From positions 381,322,137 through 381,386,136 of the forward strand of contig JASDDO010000006.1 of assembly GCA_030015575.1 (NCBI GenBank): 64,000 bases of DNA, read 5' to 3'. Source of the DNA: Agapanthus africanus. Lineage: Eukaryota; Streptophyta; Magnoliopsida; Asparagales; Amaryllidaceae. Under the pieces are notes generated by a model that made no database searches, was not told the origin of the DNA, and saw only the letters and a program-made list of their open reading frames with translations. The position numbers were made by a program, and so were the translations under genes. Below, in pieces: positions 20,500 through 31,865 of this stretch (its first letter is position 1; each line of letters begins with the position of its first letter).

Positions 20500-23400
20500 C
20501 AGTGAGATAACCCGGTTCATTTCCTCATAAACAACTCCGACGTGTTCGTTTGGGCACCTGCTTACATGTCTGGGATCGACCCTAAAATCATATCTCACAA
20601 GCTCGAGGTAGATCCTACGGCCCGACCCGTCAGGCAGAAAAGCGAAGCTTCGCCCCGGTCAAATAGAAGGCCATCGAGGACGAAGTAGATCGGCTCTTTG
20701 CCGCTAACTTCATTCGGAATGTACCCTATTCGGAGTAGCTGGCGAACGTAGTTCTGGTCAAGAAGTCGAGCGGGAAGTGACGCATGTGCGTCGACTTCAC
20801 CGACCTCAACAAGGCCTGCCCCAAAGACAACTATCCCCTCCCTCGAATAGATCAACTCGTCGATATCTCGGCGGGAAACGAGCTATTGAGCTTCATGGAT
20901 GCCTTTTCCGGCTACAATCAGATCCGTAAGAATCCGGCAGAAGAAGATCTTACCGCATTCACAACGGACCGGGGGGTATACTGCTACAACGTGATGCCCT
21001 TCGGCCTCAAGAACGCCGGAGCTACGTACCAATGATTGGTCAACCGCATGTTCAAGTCACAGATCGGCAGGAACATGGAAGTTTACGTCGATGATATGCT
21101 CGTCAAGTCGGTCTCGTCGGTCGACCATGCCAAGGATCTGGGTGAGGCCTTCGAAGTACTCCGCAAGTTCAAAATGAAACTGAACCCCGCCAAGTGAGCA
21201 TTCGGGGTCACGTGGTGAAAGTTCGTCGGTTTCATGGTCACCCACCGTGGAATCGAAGCTAACCCAGAGAAAATCGACGCTATCCTCAACATGGCCGTGC
21301 CCAAGACCAACGTCAAGATCATGCGACTAACAGGTCGGGTAGCAGCTCTGAGCCGTTTCATGTCAAGGTTTGAGGAGAAGTGCCTCCCATTCTTCAAAGC
21401 TCTAAGGAAGATCCCAAAGTTCGAATGGTCAGAGGAGTACCAGACCGCTTTTGACCAATTAAAGAGGCACCTTACGACGCCACCGCTGCTCACCTGACCA
21501 GTTGAAAGAGACGAGCTATTATTGTATCTGGCGGTATCCGACCAAGCAGCGGGCTCAGTGCTCGTCCGAGAGGTCGACGGAGTGCAGAAGACGGTATACT
21601 ACGTGAGCCATGTCTTCAAAGACGCAGAAATAAGGTATCCATCCATGGAGAAGATCTTCTTGGCACTCATTGTGGCCTCAAAGAAGCTACGGTACTACTT
21701 CCAGGCGCACACCATCCTCGTTCTTACCGAACGCCCGCTGGGGGTTATCCTCTCCTCACCCGAATCCTCAGGCCGCTTAGAGAAGTGGAGGTGGGAGCTG
21801 TCCCAGTTTGACATAAAATACCGCCCGAGGTAGGCCATCAAAGCACAGGCCCTGGTCGATTTTATCGTCGAGCACACCATCCCCAGTAAGGAGCCGGAGT
21901 CCACGCCGACCCTCGCGGCTCAACCCTCGATCGAGGGGAGGACCGACTCAGTCCCTGAGTGGGTCATTTACATCGACGGGTCCTCGACCGAGGAAGGCTG
22001 TGGTGCCGGCGTCATCATTCGAGGCCCGAACGTGGCAGAAATGGAGTATTCTCTGAAGCTCGGGTTCAAGGCCTCAAACAACGCGGCAGAATACGAGGCC
22101 CTGCTGGCTGGACTGCGCATGGCCTCCGGGCTGGGGCCGAAAACAATTCGGATCCGCAGTGACTCAGCCCTAGTCGTTGGCCAAGTGACCGGCCATTTCG
22201 AAGCTCGGGAACCTCTAATGGTGAAGTATCTGGCCAATGTAAGAAGACTTCGAAAGAACTTCGATGAAGTCCAGGTAGAGCAAATACCCAGACAGCTCAA
22301 TGCCCAAGCTGACGCCCTAAGTAAGCTGGTTTCATCCTACTCGGCCAACAACAAGCGATCTATCCTCTTCGAGATCTTGCCACGACCCAGCGTAGAAGAC
22401 GAGGCGACAATATTTCATGTGTACACAGCCCAGGAAGAAGACCGGGACTGGAGGAAGCCCCTCGTGGAATTCCTACGGGAAGGTACGCTCCCAGAAGATC
22501 GGGGAGCAGCCCGCCATCTCCGAGCCAAAGCCCGTCACTTCGTCTGGAGCAATGGGAATCTTTACAAGAAGTCCTTCACTCAGCCCCTGCTCCGGTGCGT
22601 CGACCCCCACGAAGCCGACTACGTCCTCCGTGAAATCCATGAAGAGGTCGGCGGCGCACATCAAAGGGCCTGCACCTTAATCCAGTAGGCATTGCTCCAG
22701 GGGTACTGCTGGCCAACTATTCACCAAGACGCCGAGAAGCTCGTCAGAAGATGCAAAAGTTGCCAATTCCACGGAAGCATACCTCGCCTTCCGGCTACCG
22801 AGCTAACCGCCCTGACCTCCCAGTGGCCGTTTGCCCAGTAGGGAATGGACATGATAGGCCAGTTCCCTGCCGGTACAGGCAGGCACAAGTATGTCCTCGT
22901 CGCAATGGATTACTTCATGAAGTGGATCGAGGCCATCCCCATCAGAAAACCGGATGCCACCACGACAATCAAGTTCCTGCAGAACAACGTGATACTCCGG
23001 TTTGGCATCCCGAGGTGTATCATCACCGACCATGGGACGAACTTCGAAAACGAGAAAGTGAAGTAATTCTGCAATGAGTATCATATCCTCATGAAGTTCG
23101 CCGTAGTCGCACATCCCTAATGCAACGGGAAAGCCAAAGTCGCCAATCGGGACGTCCGAGGTCTCCGGACCCGCCTAGAAGGACGCCGAAGCAGTTGGGT
23201 CGAGGAATTACCTCGAGTCCTATGGGCCCTGCGCACGTCAAAGAAGACCCCCACCGGGGAAACCCCTTTCAGCCTCTGCTACGGGACCGAGGCAATTATC
23301 CCAGCAGAGATCAGGCTACCCAGTCATCGGGTCAAACACTTCAACGAAGAAGCAATCACCACGGCCCTCCGGAACAACCTAGACATCTTGTTGGAGAAAC

Positions 23401-23675
23401 GAGACCGGGCTCAGATCAGAGCTGCCGCCTATCAACAGCAAACCGCCCGATACTACAACGCGCGAGTCAAGCGTCGCTTCTTCAAGACCGGAGACCTGGT
23501 CTTGAGGCGAAACGAGTTCGCCGATCAAGGCGGGCTGCATAAGTTTTCCCCGAAATGGGACAGTCCTTTCCTCGTTTCCGAGGTCCTTCCCGGCGGAGCC
23601 TACCGCTTGTAAGACACGGACGGGCGCAAGTTTCCACGGCCTTACAACGCTGAGAAGCTCAAGCTGTACCAGTGA
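20500..23675 (+). pseudogene. Element C pol: RT, RNase H, second RNase H, integrase
   Basis: RT at about 20580-21250 shows VDFTDLNKACPKDNYPLPRI, PFGLKNAGATYQ and the catalytic YVDD box near 21084-21095. A Ty3-type RNase H is at about 21510-21830. A second RNase H at about 21957-22340 contains YIDGSS, NNAAEYEALLAGL, RSDSALV and NAQADALSKL, the extra archaeal-like domain known from the Tat lineage. Integrase runs from about 22600 with the zinc motif CKSCQFHG, core residues in GMDMIGQ and ITDHGTNFE, and a basic C-terminus with GDLVLRR ending near 23675. The region has many breaks and is a fossil. Confidence 0.9.
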
Positions 23676-23845
23676 GGGGAACATCTACGAGCGTGTATTT
23701 CTTCTCTCACAAGGACAATGTAAACTTTTCTAAAGTCCTTTCTATTTAAATAATAAGAAGGGAACTCTAGGACATTGCGGAAAGAAGAATTTTATTCATT
23801 CAAAAAGGTACTATGAGCTCCTCGGCCTTACAGAAAAAGAAAGAG

Positions 23846-24375
23846 TTACAATAGAGGTAGAACGGGATCAAGGAAGTACTCCTGGTGATACTCAGAGTAG
23901 ATTTCCGTTATTCGGGCCCTATCCGCTGCAGCCCGCTCCTGCCGACGCTGCATGCGGACCCGGGACGCCACAGAAGCACCCGACGCTCCGCCCTCTGAGA
24001 CTTGGCCCACGACGTACCTCATCTTGAAACACTCTAGAATCAGATCCAAGGATCGTTCATTCCTGGCTTTCGAGATGAGGCCGAACCGAAAGATCGAATG
24101 CACCTTGTCGAGCGCCTCGTTCAAAATCTCCTCAGTGAAGGGGTTGTCCAACCCCAGGGACTTCCTCCAGATCGCGTACATCAACATCTGAAGCAGGGAC
24201 GACTGCCGCGGGAGAAGCCGGCGAAGTGATCCTCGAGGCGCTGAACCACTCCCCGGTACCCCTCCTCGACCAGAGATTGATCGTACGAGGAGACATCACC
24301 AAGGGTAATGATCTCTTCGATCAAAAACACGCGCCCGGTCATCTCAAAAGTAAGCGATGCCGAAGGAGCTGCCAT
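23846..24375 (-). pseudogene. Antisense frame in the 3' region of element C (related to the one in A)
   Basis: Reads opposite to the element, starting at about 24375. The N-terminal part contains VFLIEEIITLGDVSSYD and the C-terminal part AIWRKSLGLDNP, NEALDKVHSIFRFGLISK and an Arg/Ala-rich helix. These align in order with the 168-codon antisense frame of element A. This copy looks broken once. It lies about 170 bases beyond the end of pol. Function unknown. Confidence 0.6.
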
Positions 24376-24629
24376 CTACTTCCTTATTTATAAATTCAAA
24401 CAGAATCTCCAAGGGCCCGGATTCTCGCGCTTACCGGTGCGAATCTTAGGAATCGCAGCAACTACTCCAATGCCACGCAGCCACGTGGCGAAACTGACGT
24501 GGCTTCCCGAAACGTTCTGCCTTTTCCCATACGTTCCTGACACGTGTCGTCCGTGACTGTTACCCTTCCCGATGCTCACACGTCGGGAGGGTCGTGCGAA
24601 TCCTTGCATGACCAGGCAAAAACCCTACT

Positions 24630-26090
24630 CGGTCCATGCTTAGCAGGCCCCTTACGGCCCCACCCGCGCTAAGGATCAAAACCCTCACGAAGAGGCAACC
24701 GGGCTCGCCCTTGCTCGGTTATCCCTGGCAGGTAGTTCCCTACCCTGCAGCGCCGGGGATCGAAGCCCTCACCAAGAGGCGGCCGGGCTCGCCCTTGCTC
24801 GGTTATCCCCGGCTGGTAGTTCACTACACCGCAACACCAGGGATCGAAGCCCTCACCAAGAGACAGCCGAGCGGAAACCCTGCTCGGCCCATCCTTAACA
24901 GGCCTCTTACGGCCCCTCCCACGCTAAGGATTGAAGCCTTCACCAAGAGGCAGCCGAGCGGCTATCCTGCTCGGCTATCCCCGGCTGGTATTTCGCTACC
25001 CCGCAATGCCAGGGATCGAAGCCCTCGCCAAGAGGCAGCCGAACGGCAACCCTGCTCGGCCCATCCTTAGCAAGCCTCTTACGGCCCCTCCCACGCTAAG
25101 GATCGAAGCCTCACCAAGAAGCAGCCGAGCAGCTATCCTGCTCGGCTATCCCTAGATGGTAGTTCACTACCCCATGACGCCAGGGATCTAAGCCCTCGCC
25201 AAGAGGCAACCGGGCTCGCCCTTGCTCGGTTATCCCTGGCTGGTAGTTCCCTATCCCATAACGCCAGGGATCGAAGCCCTCACCAAGAGGCACCGGGCAG
25301 CAACCCTGCTCGACCCGTCCTTAAGGATCAAAGCCCTCGCCAAGAGGCACCAGACAGTAACTCTGCTTGGCCCGTCCTTAGCAGGCCCCTTACGACCCCT
25401 ACCGCGCTAAGGATCAAAGCCCTCATCAAGAGGCAATCGGGCTCGCCCTTGCTCGGTTATCCCTGGCTGGTAGGTCCTACCCCACAACGCTAGAGATCAA
25501 AGCCCTCGCCAAAAGGCACCGAGCAGTAACCCTGCTTGGCCCGTCCTTAAGGATCAAAGCCCTCGCTAAGAGGCACCGGGCAGCAACCTTGCTCGGCCCA
25601 TCCTTAGCAGGCCCCTTACGGCCCCTCCAATGCTAAGGATCAAAGCCCTCATCGAGAGGCAACCGGGCTCGCCCTTGCTCGATTATCCCTGGCTGGTAGT
25701 TCCCTACCCCCACAACGCCAGGGATCGAAGCCCTCACCAAGAGGAAGCCGAGCGGTTATCCTGCTCGGCTATCCCCGGCTGGTAGTTCACTACCCCCCCC
25801 CGACGCCAGGGATCAAATCCCTTATCAAGAAGCACCGGGTAGCAACTCTGCTCGGCCCATCCTTAGCAGGCCTCTTGCGGCCTCTACCACGCTAAGGATC
25901 GAAGCCCTCACCAAGAGGCAGCCGAACGGCTACCCTGCTCGGCTATCCCTGGATTGTAGTTCACTACCCCATGACGCCAGGGATCTAAGCCCTCGCCAAG
26001 AGGCCACCTGGCAGCAACACTGCTCGGTCCACCCTTAGCAATCCCCTTACGGCCCAACCCGAGCTAAGTACCAAAACCCTCACCAAGAGG
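24630..26090. repeat. Hairpin-repeat array of about 18 units in the element C 3' region
   Basis: Units of about 83-90 bases, with two short ones of about 58, each ending GATCGAAGCCCTCACCAAGA. Two unit types alternate irregularly. Type 1 has the arms ATCCTTAGC and GCTAAGGAT around a GGCC...GGCC inner stem. Type 2 has ATCCCTGGC and GCCAGGGAT around GGTAG...CTACC. Both fold into the same two-step hairpin from different sequences. The flanks (GCTCGG, AAGAGGCA) are common to both. No protein seems encoded, although frames stay open because of the period. Confidence 0.88.
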
Positions 26091-26498
26091 CCCCGAGCAG
26101 CAACAGCGCTCGGCCAATTCTTTAGAAAGCACCAACCTTCCTGCAACAAAGGTTCCCCTCAAGCTGTTCAAGTAAACGATCACCGCCTCGACTCCGGGGG
26201 CTGGAGGATACCGACTTTCTTTCACAACGGTTAACCAACAAGCACTCGAAGGGCGATCGTTATCTAAAACACAGGCCATCGACCTGCGGCCTAACGCTTG
26301 ATCGAGGTCAGAACTTACAAGCTCAAGTACTCACACAGGAAAAGCATTGTCACGCAGAAGAAAAAGACTACGTTTCGTTCAAACTTCCAAAATCTTTTAC
26401 AAGGTACTATGGGCTCCCCAGCCTTACCAAATTGCCCGGAGGCATACAAAAAGAGAGAGAGAAAGGGAAAGCCAAAAACTTCAGGCCGCATGCCCCGC

Positions 26499-27550
26499 CT
26501 AGACCTCACCTTCCTCGGTACCATCCCAAGGAGCCGGGGCTTCCGCTCCAGCTGCAGCCCCTCCCTCATCACCATCTGCCGGAGGCATGACCACCGAAAG
26601 TGGGACCCGAGCGCGGAGCTCACCGTCGGCAAACTCCGGAAACTGCGCCTTGATGGCATCAAGAGCTTCGTGCCATACAATGGCAGAGACTTCGCCGAAG
26701 TCGGCGTAAAACTGGTCCGGCCCCTTGTAATTGGCCACCTCCTTTCGAGCTCGAACCTCGGCAACCTTCGCCGCCTGAAGCGCAGCCTCGGCACCCCGTC
26801 TGCTGGCATCCCTCGCCCTCTTCACTGCTGCATAGCAATCGGCCAACTCCGCTAACTTAGCCTCAATGGCTCGGTGGGACTCACTTAGCCGGTGATAGGA
26901 CTCCCGGCACTTTGAGATGGTGAGCTCCCCAGCGACCACTTGGGCTTCGAGGATGGCCATCCTCTCCCTCTCCAGACGCAGTTTGAGTCGCAAGTCCTCG
27001 GCCTCCAAAGAAGACCCCCCTCCAACCTCATAGCATGGGCATTCTCCTCGGCCTCCATGCGAACAACGAGGGCACAGTGCTGAAGGACCTGATGAAAAAC
27101 AGCAGAGAGACTTAGAGACGCTCGAACTGAGAAAAGGGCGCTCAAAATAACACATAAGGGAGTACGTACCTGCACCGCCTCCTGAGCTATAGCTGCCACT
27201 TGGGCCCTCAGGGTCCCCCACGGAATCTTACATCCGGCCGACTCTTCCATATCAGCGAGCAGGCTGGCGGCAACAGAAAGAGCCGACGGGACTACGAAAC
27301 ATGCGTCCCCCTCCTGCACAGGAATCCCCTCGGGGATCTCAGTCGGTGGCGCGCGAGAGACCGTCTTCTTCCACTTAAGAGGAACCTCATCTTCGTCCTC
27401 TTCTGCTTCCCTCGTCCTGGTTTCGAGAACCCGCGGACGCCTCTGGCCGCTGCCGCGAAAATCATCGGGGGCTCGGTTCAAGGCAGATGGCCTCGTCACC
27501 GGCGACTCCCTTGGTGCGGAACTCGGTCAGCCCGAGGCATGGCCACGTCC
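26499..27550 (-). pseudogene. Second antisense frame in element C, coiled-coil protein remnant
   Basis: Reads opposite to the element. The C-terminal half is strongly helical, with heptad-like Leu/Ala spacing (LRLKLRLERERMAILEAQV, AIEAKLAELADCYAAVKRAR), then a Tyr/Asp-rich tail ending in Glu/Gly-rich acidic residues. The N-terminal part is Arg/Pro/Glu-rich. The style resembles coiled-coil proteins annotated as gypsy-type putative transposase (PF04195) near plant Gypsy elements; that match is from memory and is tentative. The frame is broken. The plus-strand frame at 26298-26855 is its shadow. Confidence 0.45.
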
Positions 27551-28235
27551 CCGGCCCTCTTCTAGGATAGGGTACCGAGGGAAGCAAGAATCCTGGATCA
27601 GTCCATCTGTTCTGCCGGGGGTAACAGGCTCGACTCAAAAGAAGAAGAAGCAGAAGAAGAAAAGAAAGGATCTACAGGGGGGCTACATAGGCTCTACCCA
27701 ATCTATTTCTACAGACTCATCACTAAAAACATCTAACATGATGAAGGAGATGAATCCTCGGAAGAGCAAAACGCAGATATCTCAACCTAAGAAGGAGAGT
27801 GTCGAGCAAACGAGACTCAAGACGAGGAAATTATGAAGAAGTATGGGCCCTGATGGGGAACCCACCTCTTTTTATAGCTGCCGACGTGCACATCCAACGG
27901 CGACAGTCATCTCCCACCAAAACGACTCATTACATTCGACGGCCACCATCGCTCCACCTGTCGCACGCGCATTGATCACACCCCATCGGACGCCGGAAAT
28001 CTGCGGCCCGTCGCGTCAGCCAACCAGCGCCCGACACGTGGGCTGTCGCTTCGGTGAACGTACGCACGATCCGATGCATCCTCTTTAATGCAAGATCTGG
28101 CCCCTGATCCTCTGACGTCGTCAAGAAAATACTGTTGATTGCCCAAGAATGCACGTTTACGATATCTATGGAAAGGAGCTCATCTCGGGTGACCATGCAG
28201 ACCACTCTCAACCCGACCCGTGAACAGGTCGGGAC
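27551..28235 (+). other. Element C 3' untranslated region
   Basis: No gene is seen. It contains purine-rich stretches such as the GAAGAAGAAGCAGAAGAAG run near 27640, and ends in the polypurine tract. Confidence 0.5.
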
Positions 28236-28251
28236 GAGAGTGGGGGGATAA
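28236..28251 (+). other. Element C polypurine tract
   Basis: GAGAGTGGGGGGATAA immediately before the 3' LTR start TGATGATGCTCG. Confidence 0.75.
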
Positions 28252-28544
28252 TGATGATGCTCGATATCGTTGATTTTCCAGATCATGACACATGGCAGAT
28301 GACGTGTCCCGAAGCTAGCAAGAAAGAACCAGGAACAGTATGTCGGTAGAATACCATGGGTCTGCGGCCCATGGACATGGCCGACCTTCTGGGACCGACC
28401 ACACCACTCTTGTGCCTGCCTTACAAACAACCGTTGGCTCACCTCCGAGCCCCCTGCACAACTGGCCTCTTCGGTCCTCTCAGCTCGTCTCCGGGCTATC
28501 GCAGAACCAAGATACCTCGGCCCCCCGCTCGTCCCCGAGCCTCC
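28252..28544 (+). repeat. Element C 3' LTR, first part
   Basis: Collinear with 18317-18610 of the 5' LTR and broken off inside GAGCCTCC by element D. CCTCC at 28540-28544 is one copy of the D target duplication. The LTR resumes at 37783. Confidence 0.92.
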
Positions 28545-30431
28545 TAATTGATCCAAATTCTCGATGTTGTTTAGTAAAATGTAAAGTGTTCACAATCAAA
28601 GAATTGTGTAAACCGTAATCAATAACGGTGTCGTTTGAAGCGATCGTTAATGAGCACGGGTTGTCCACTGAGATTCGTGTATTTGGTCGATCTTGTTTTA
28701 GATGAATTGAAAGAAAATAGTAAAGAAAAATTCAAGAAAGAGATTCATGATTTAATTGAGTTGTCATTTCAAGAAAATCAAGAAAACATTCAAGAATTTA
28801 AGAAAGATTAAGAATATATCCAAGATCAATATCGGTTATCAAAAGAATGTAGAAAAGCTTGTAGGATTCGATCAAATTAGTAGCAATGATGAATCTAATA
28901 ATGACTAATCTTATCTATTGATAAATTGTAGCTAGATCGATGGTGATGAATGAAGATTAGGGATCTATTGAAGAAACTAGGGTTTCTCCTTCTTTATCCT
29001 TTGTCTTTTCATTGATCATCATTCGGATCTAACCTTTAGCAAAGAGAATCATCAATCATTTAATCCCTAGTTTACAACGAAATAATCAAGAATGTGATCT
29101 CGCTCCAAATTTGGTCATTGATGATTCTTTTTCCTAGAGTTCACAAATCTCATAAGACTTAAGATTAGTATTAGGATTTTATCATCACTTTATCTATCTA
29201 TTCTCTCGAATCCTTTACAAGCGGAGATTTCACTCACACATCATGAAAATAGAATAATCAAGAATGAGATATTTTATAATGCAAGAATCTAAAGAAAGCA
29301 AGACTAAGAGTAATAATCACCTTTATTAAATCTTCTTCAAATTTACACAATTCCTCAATTCGAGGTACAAGAATAAGCTCTCGATCGCTCCTTTGAAGAA
29401 GTGAATTTTTCGTCGATCTTTGCGTGGCTCGATCGCTGTGAGACGTGGATCGGTTGCGGATCTCTTGCTCTGATGACGATCGACGTTGCGATAAAGGATT
29501 TTTGGATGCCTTCGCTTGATAATGCTCTCAATTGACTCTTGATTTGGATTTGGATCTTGAATTGAATCTCAAGTTGTGTCACTCAACTTTTTACCACCAT
29601 CCACCAACAACCTTTTACCTTAGCTCTAGATCCCCTTTTATAGATCTCAAATCAAGCTTCCCTCATAAGCTAGGTTGTTACAAGGAGCCTTCTAGAATAA
29701 GGTTGTTATAAGAAACCTTCTAGAATAAGGTTGTTACAAGGAGCCTTCTAGAATAAGCTTCTAGAATAAGGTTGTTACAAGGAGCCTTCTAGAATAAGTT
29801 TGTTACAAGGAGCCTTCTTGTTACAAGGAGCCTTCTAGAATATGGTTGTTACAAGGAGTCTTCTAGAAGAAGGTTGTTATGAGGAGTCTTCTAGAAGAAG
29901 CCACGTGGTAATTTAGCGTCTCAAGGAAGCTAGGAGGTTAGAATGAAACTTCTGGAGAGATGTTGACTGCTGACGACCCTACTCAGCCGCGGATCCGCAG
30001 CAACTCGGCCAACTCGGCCGCGGTTCCGCGGCCATTTGACTGGATCTCTGCATCATATTTCTGGGGTATCTTGGTGTTGGTATTTGGGTGTTGATTTGAT
30101 GTCTGGAATCTTCTAATGTTTCCTTGGTTGCTGCCATATTTTAAGTCTTTGACTTGCTGCGATTTATCGGCACTTTTGCGATTCCGGTTCTTTGACCTGA
30201 AGAATTTTCTGCACACAATCTTGATAAAATGTTGAGAGATATAGAATATTATGCATGACATACTAAACATACAATTTCCTTCATAATGCCGGTTATAAAG
30301 TACAACACATAGTAATTGGTATTTTCCAGATGATTCTTGTAATATGTGTCATATTTATAACAAACACTCTTAGATGATTAAAATAATGAGGAAATTGATA
30401 TGTTACAGAGTGCAATATTTTCGACTGAACA
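28545..30431 (-). repeat. Element D 3' LTR
   Basis: 1887 bp. It contains a TATA box on the minus strand (TATAAAA, 29636-29642), a minisatellite at 29655-29905 and a pair of GC palindromes at about 29986-30034 upstream of the TATA box, that is, in U3. Confidence 0.92.
29655..29905. repeat. Minisatellite in the element D LTR
   Basis: About eight units of about 28 bases, GGTTGTTACAAGGAGCC plus TTCTAGAATAA, just upstream of the TATA box on the minus strand. The other LTR has the same array at 37000-37245 with slightly different unit number and order. Confidence 0.85.
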
Positions 30432-30446
30432 AATTCCCCCAAACTT
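30432..30446 (-). other. Element D polypurine tract
   Basis: On the coding strand AAGTTTGGGGGAATT directly precedes the 3' LTR. Similar AAGTTTGGGGGA words recur further inside near 31613, 31731 and 31801. Confidence 0.8.
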
Positions 30447-31865
30447 AATTTTGATCGTCTCGAGCAAACATCTTTTATTCAGGTGAAGGAGAAAAGAAGA
30501 AGAGAAAGAAAAAGAAAAAACTAACTAGCACACTTCGGTAGGCAACGCGATTGCACTTAGCACGTGCTATAAGCCTTTAAACCTCTAGGTGTCCCTAATA
30601 GGAGGAGTGTTGTCTCCTGAGGGTTTTCAGCGGATTGCACCCACAAAATCCCATAATAAAAGAAAGACTGTGAAAATTACATGTAAAGATAAGAATTGTA
30701 AAAGAAAGACTTTGAAAATTAGAGTTTCCAACTATACTAGCTTTTCGGTTGTCATGAGCCCTATCTTAATAGTCATGAAAAGATGTTAGAAATCACATCA
30801 TCTCTCAATAAAACATCGCCTTTATTCTTCATCCCTACCTTTCTTCCAAACACCGATCATATACCCCTACATGTGTATAAAAGACATCCCTACACTCGAA
30901 GAATTCAATTCAAGCTATCATACTCTTGTCCATCTACTTCAGTACTTTTTAATCGGTGAATATTTAGATGGATTTGCTCACACATTTTTCATGGGACCGT
31001 TAATACTTCTTGAGGTACTAACCGACCGATTACTCATGTGCTTGCAGATTAGGTGTATTAGTATTTTCCTCGTCTTGCAACACCTAAGGCTTAGCGGTGA
31101 CTCCCAAACCAGTTGGTCTAAGGCACTAGGTGATGAAGCACACCCTCGCTATATTTTTTTATACTGCCTTGGTGATTACAAAACCAGTGTTCATTTTTCT
31201 TTACCATTTTATCTTTTATTTTCCATTTATTATTTCTTTCATACTTTGGCTTTTAGACAAGAGTATTTCAAGGTATCCTCTACTATCCCGAGTTTCAAGA
31301 CATGTGTAAGTGCGTATAGTAGGGTATCAACATTCAAATGTTTGGCTTCCAGAATATGAACTATTTTTCAGACTTATTTTTATCTTCAGATTAGTGATTT
31401 CTTTCATCTTACTAACCCTTGGGACAACGGCTCATAACTACTTATTACTAGTTTCGTTTTAGAAAACTTTTAATTTTCTAAGTTTTCTTAAATTATTCTA
31501 ATCTTTTGGATGTAATTTTTCACTATCTAATCTTTTATTATAAAATTAAATTTTTTTTATGTTTTTTGCTTATGCAAAGTATGATGCAAAGTGATGCGCA
31601 AATAAGCACAAAGCTCCCCCAAACTTGTTTTCAACAGTGTCCTCAATGTTGTCATCTGTTAAATCTCGAAAACCTGTAAGCTCGGGACGAAATTTATTAA
31701 CGGGGGCAATAATATATAAACATGAAAATCTCCCCCAAACTTATTCTTTGGCTCACCATTTTGAGCAAAAAAATTTATTTTTAAGAGCCAAATTATACAC
31801 CCCCCCAAACTTGAGTTAAACAATGTTAAGCATTTAAAATCACAAGAGGGGGTCAAAGTTACTGA
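30447..31865 (-). other. Element D 3' region without a recognised gene
   Basis: About 1.4 kb between the protease region and the polypurine tract, with a purine-rich stretch near 30485 (plus-strand GA-rich) and three extra polypurine-tract-like words. The plus strand has a 162-codon open frame at 30871-31359 with no recognisable domain. I do not call it a gene. Confidence 0.5.

Noticed and set aside
24636-25410. Plus-strand open frames with repeats such as EALTKRQPG
   Set aside because: These are translations of the hairpin-repeat array, open because of the repeat period.
26298-26855. A 185-codon plus-strand open frame in element C
   Set aside because: It is the reverse shadow of the helical antisense frame at 26499-27221. 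Its composition (Ser/Pro/Arg) is what that strand would give, with no domain.
30871-31359. A 162-codon plus-strand frame opposite element D
   Set aside because: Hydrophobic, no recognised domain, and antisense to an untranslated part of D. It could be an accessory antisense frame, but nothing supports it.
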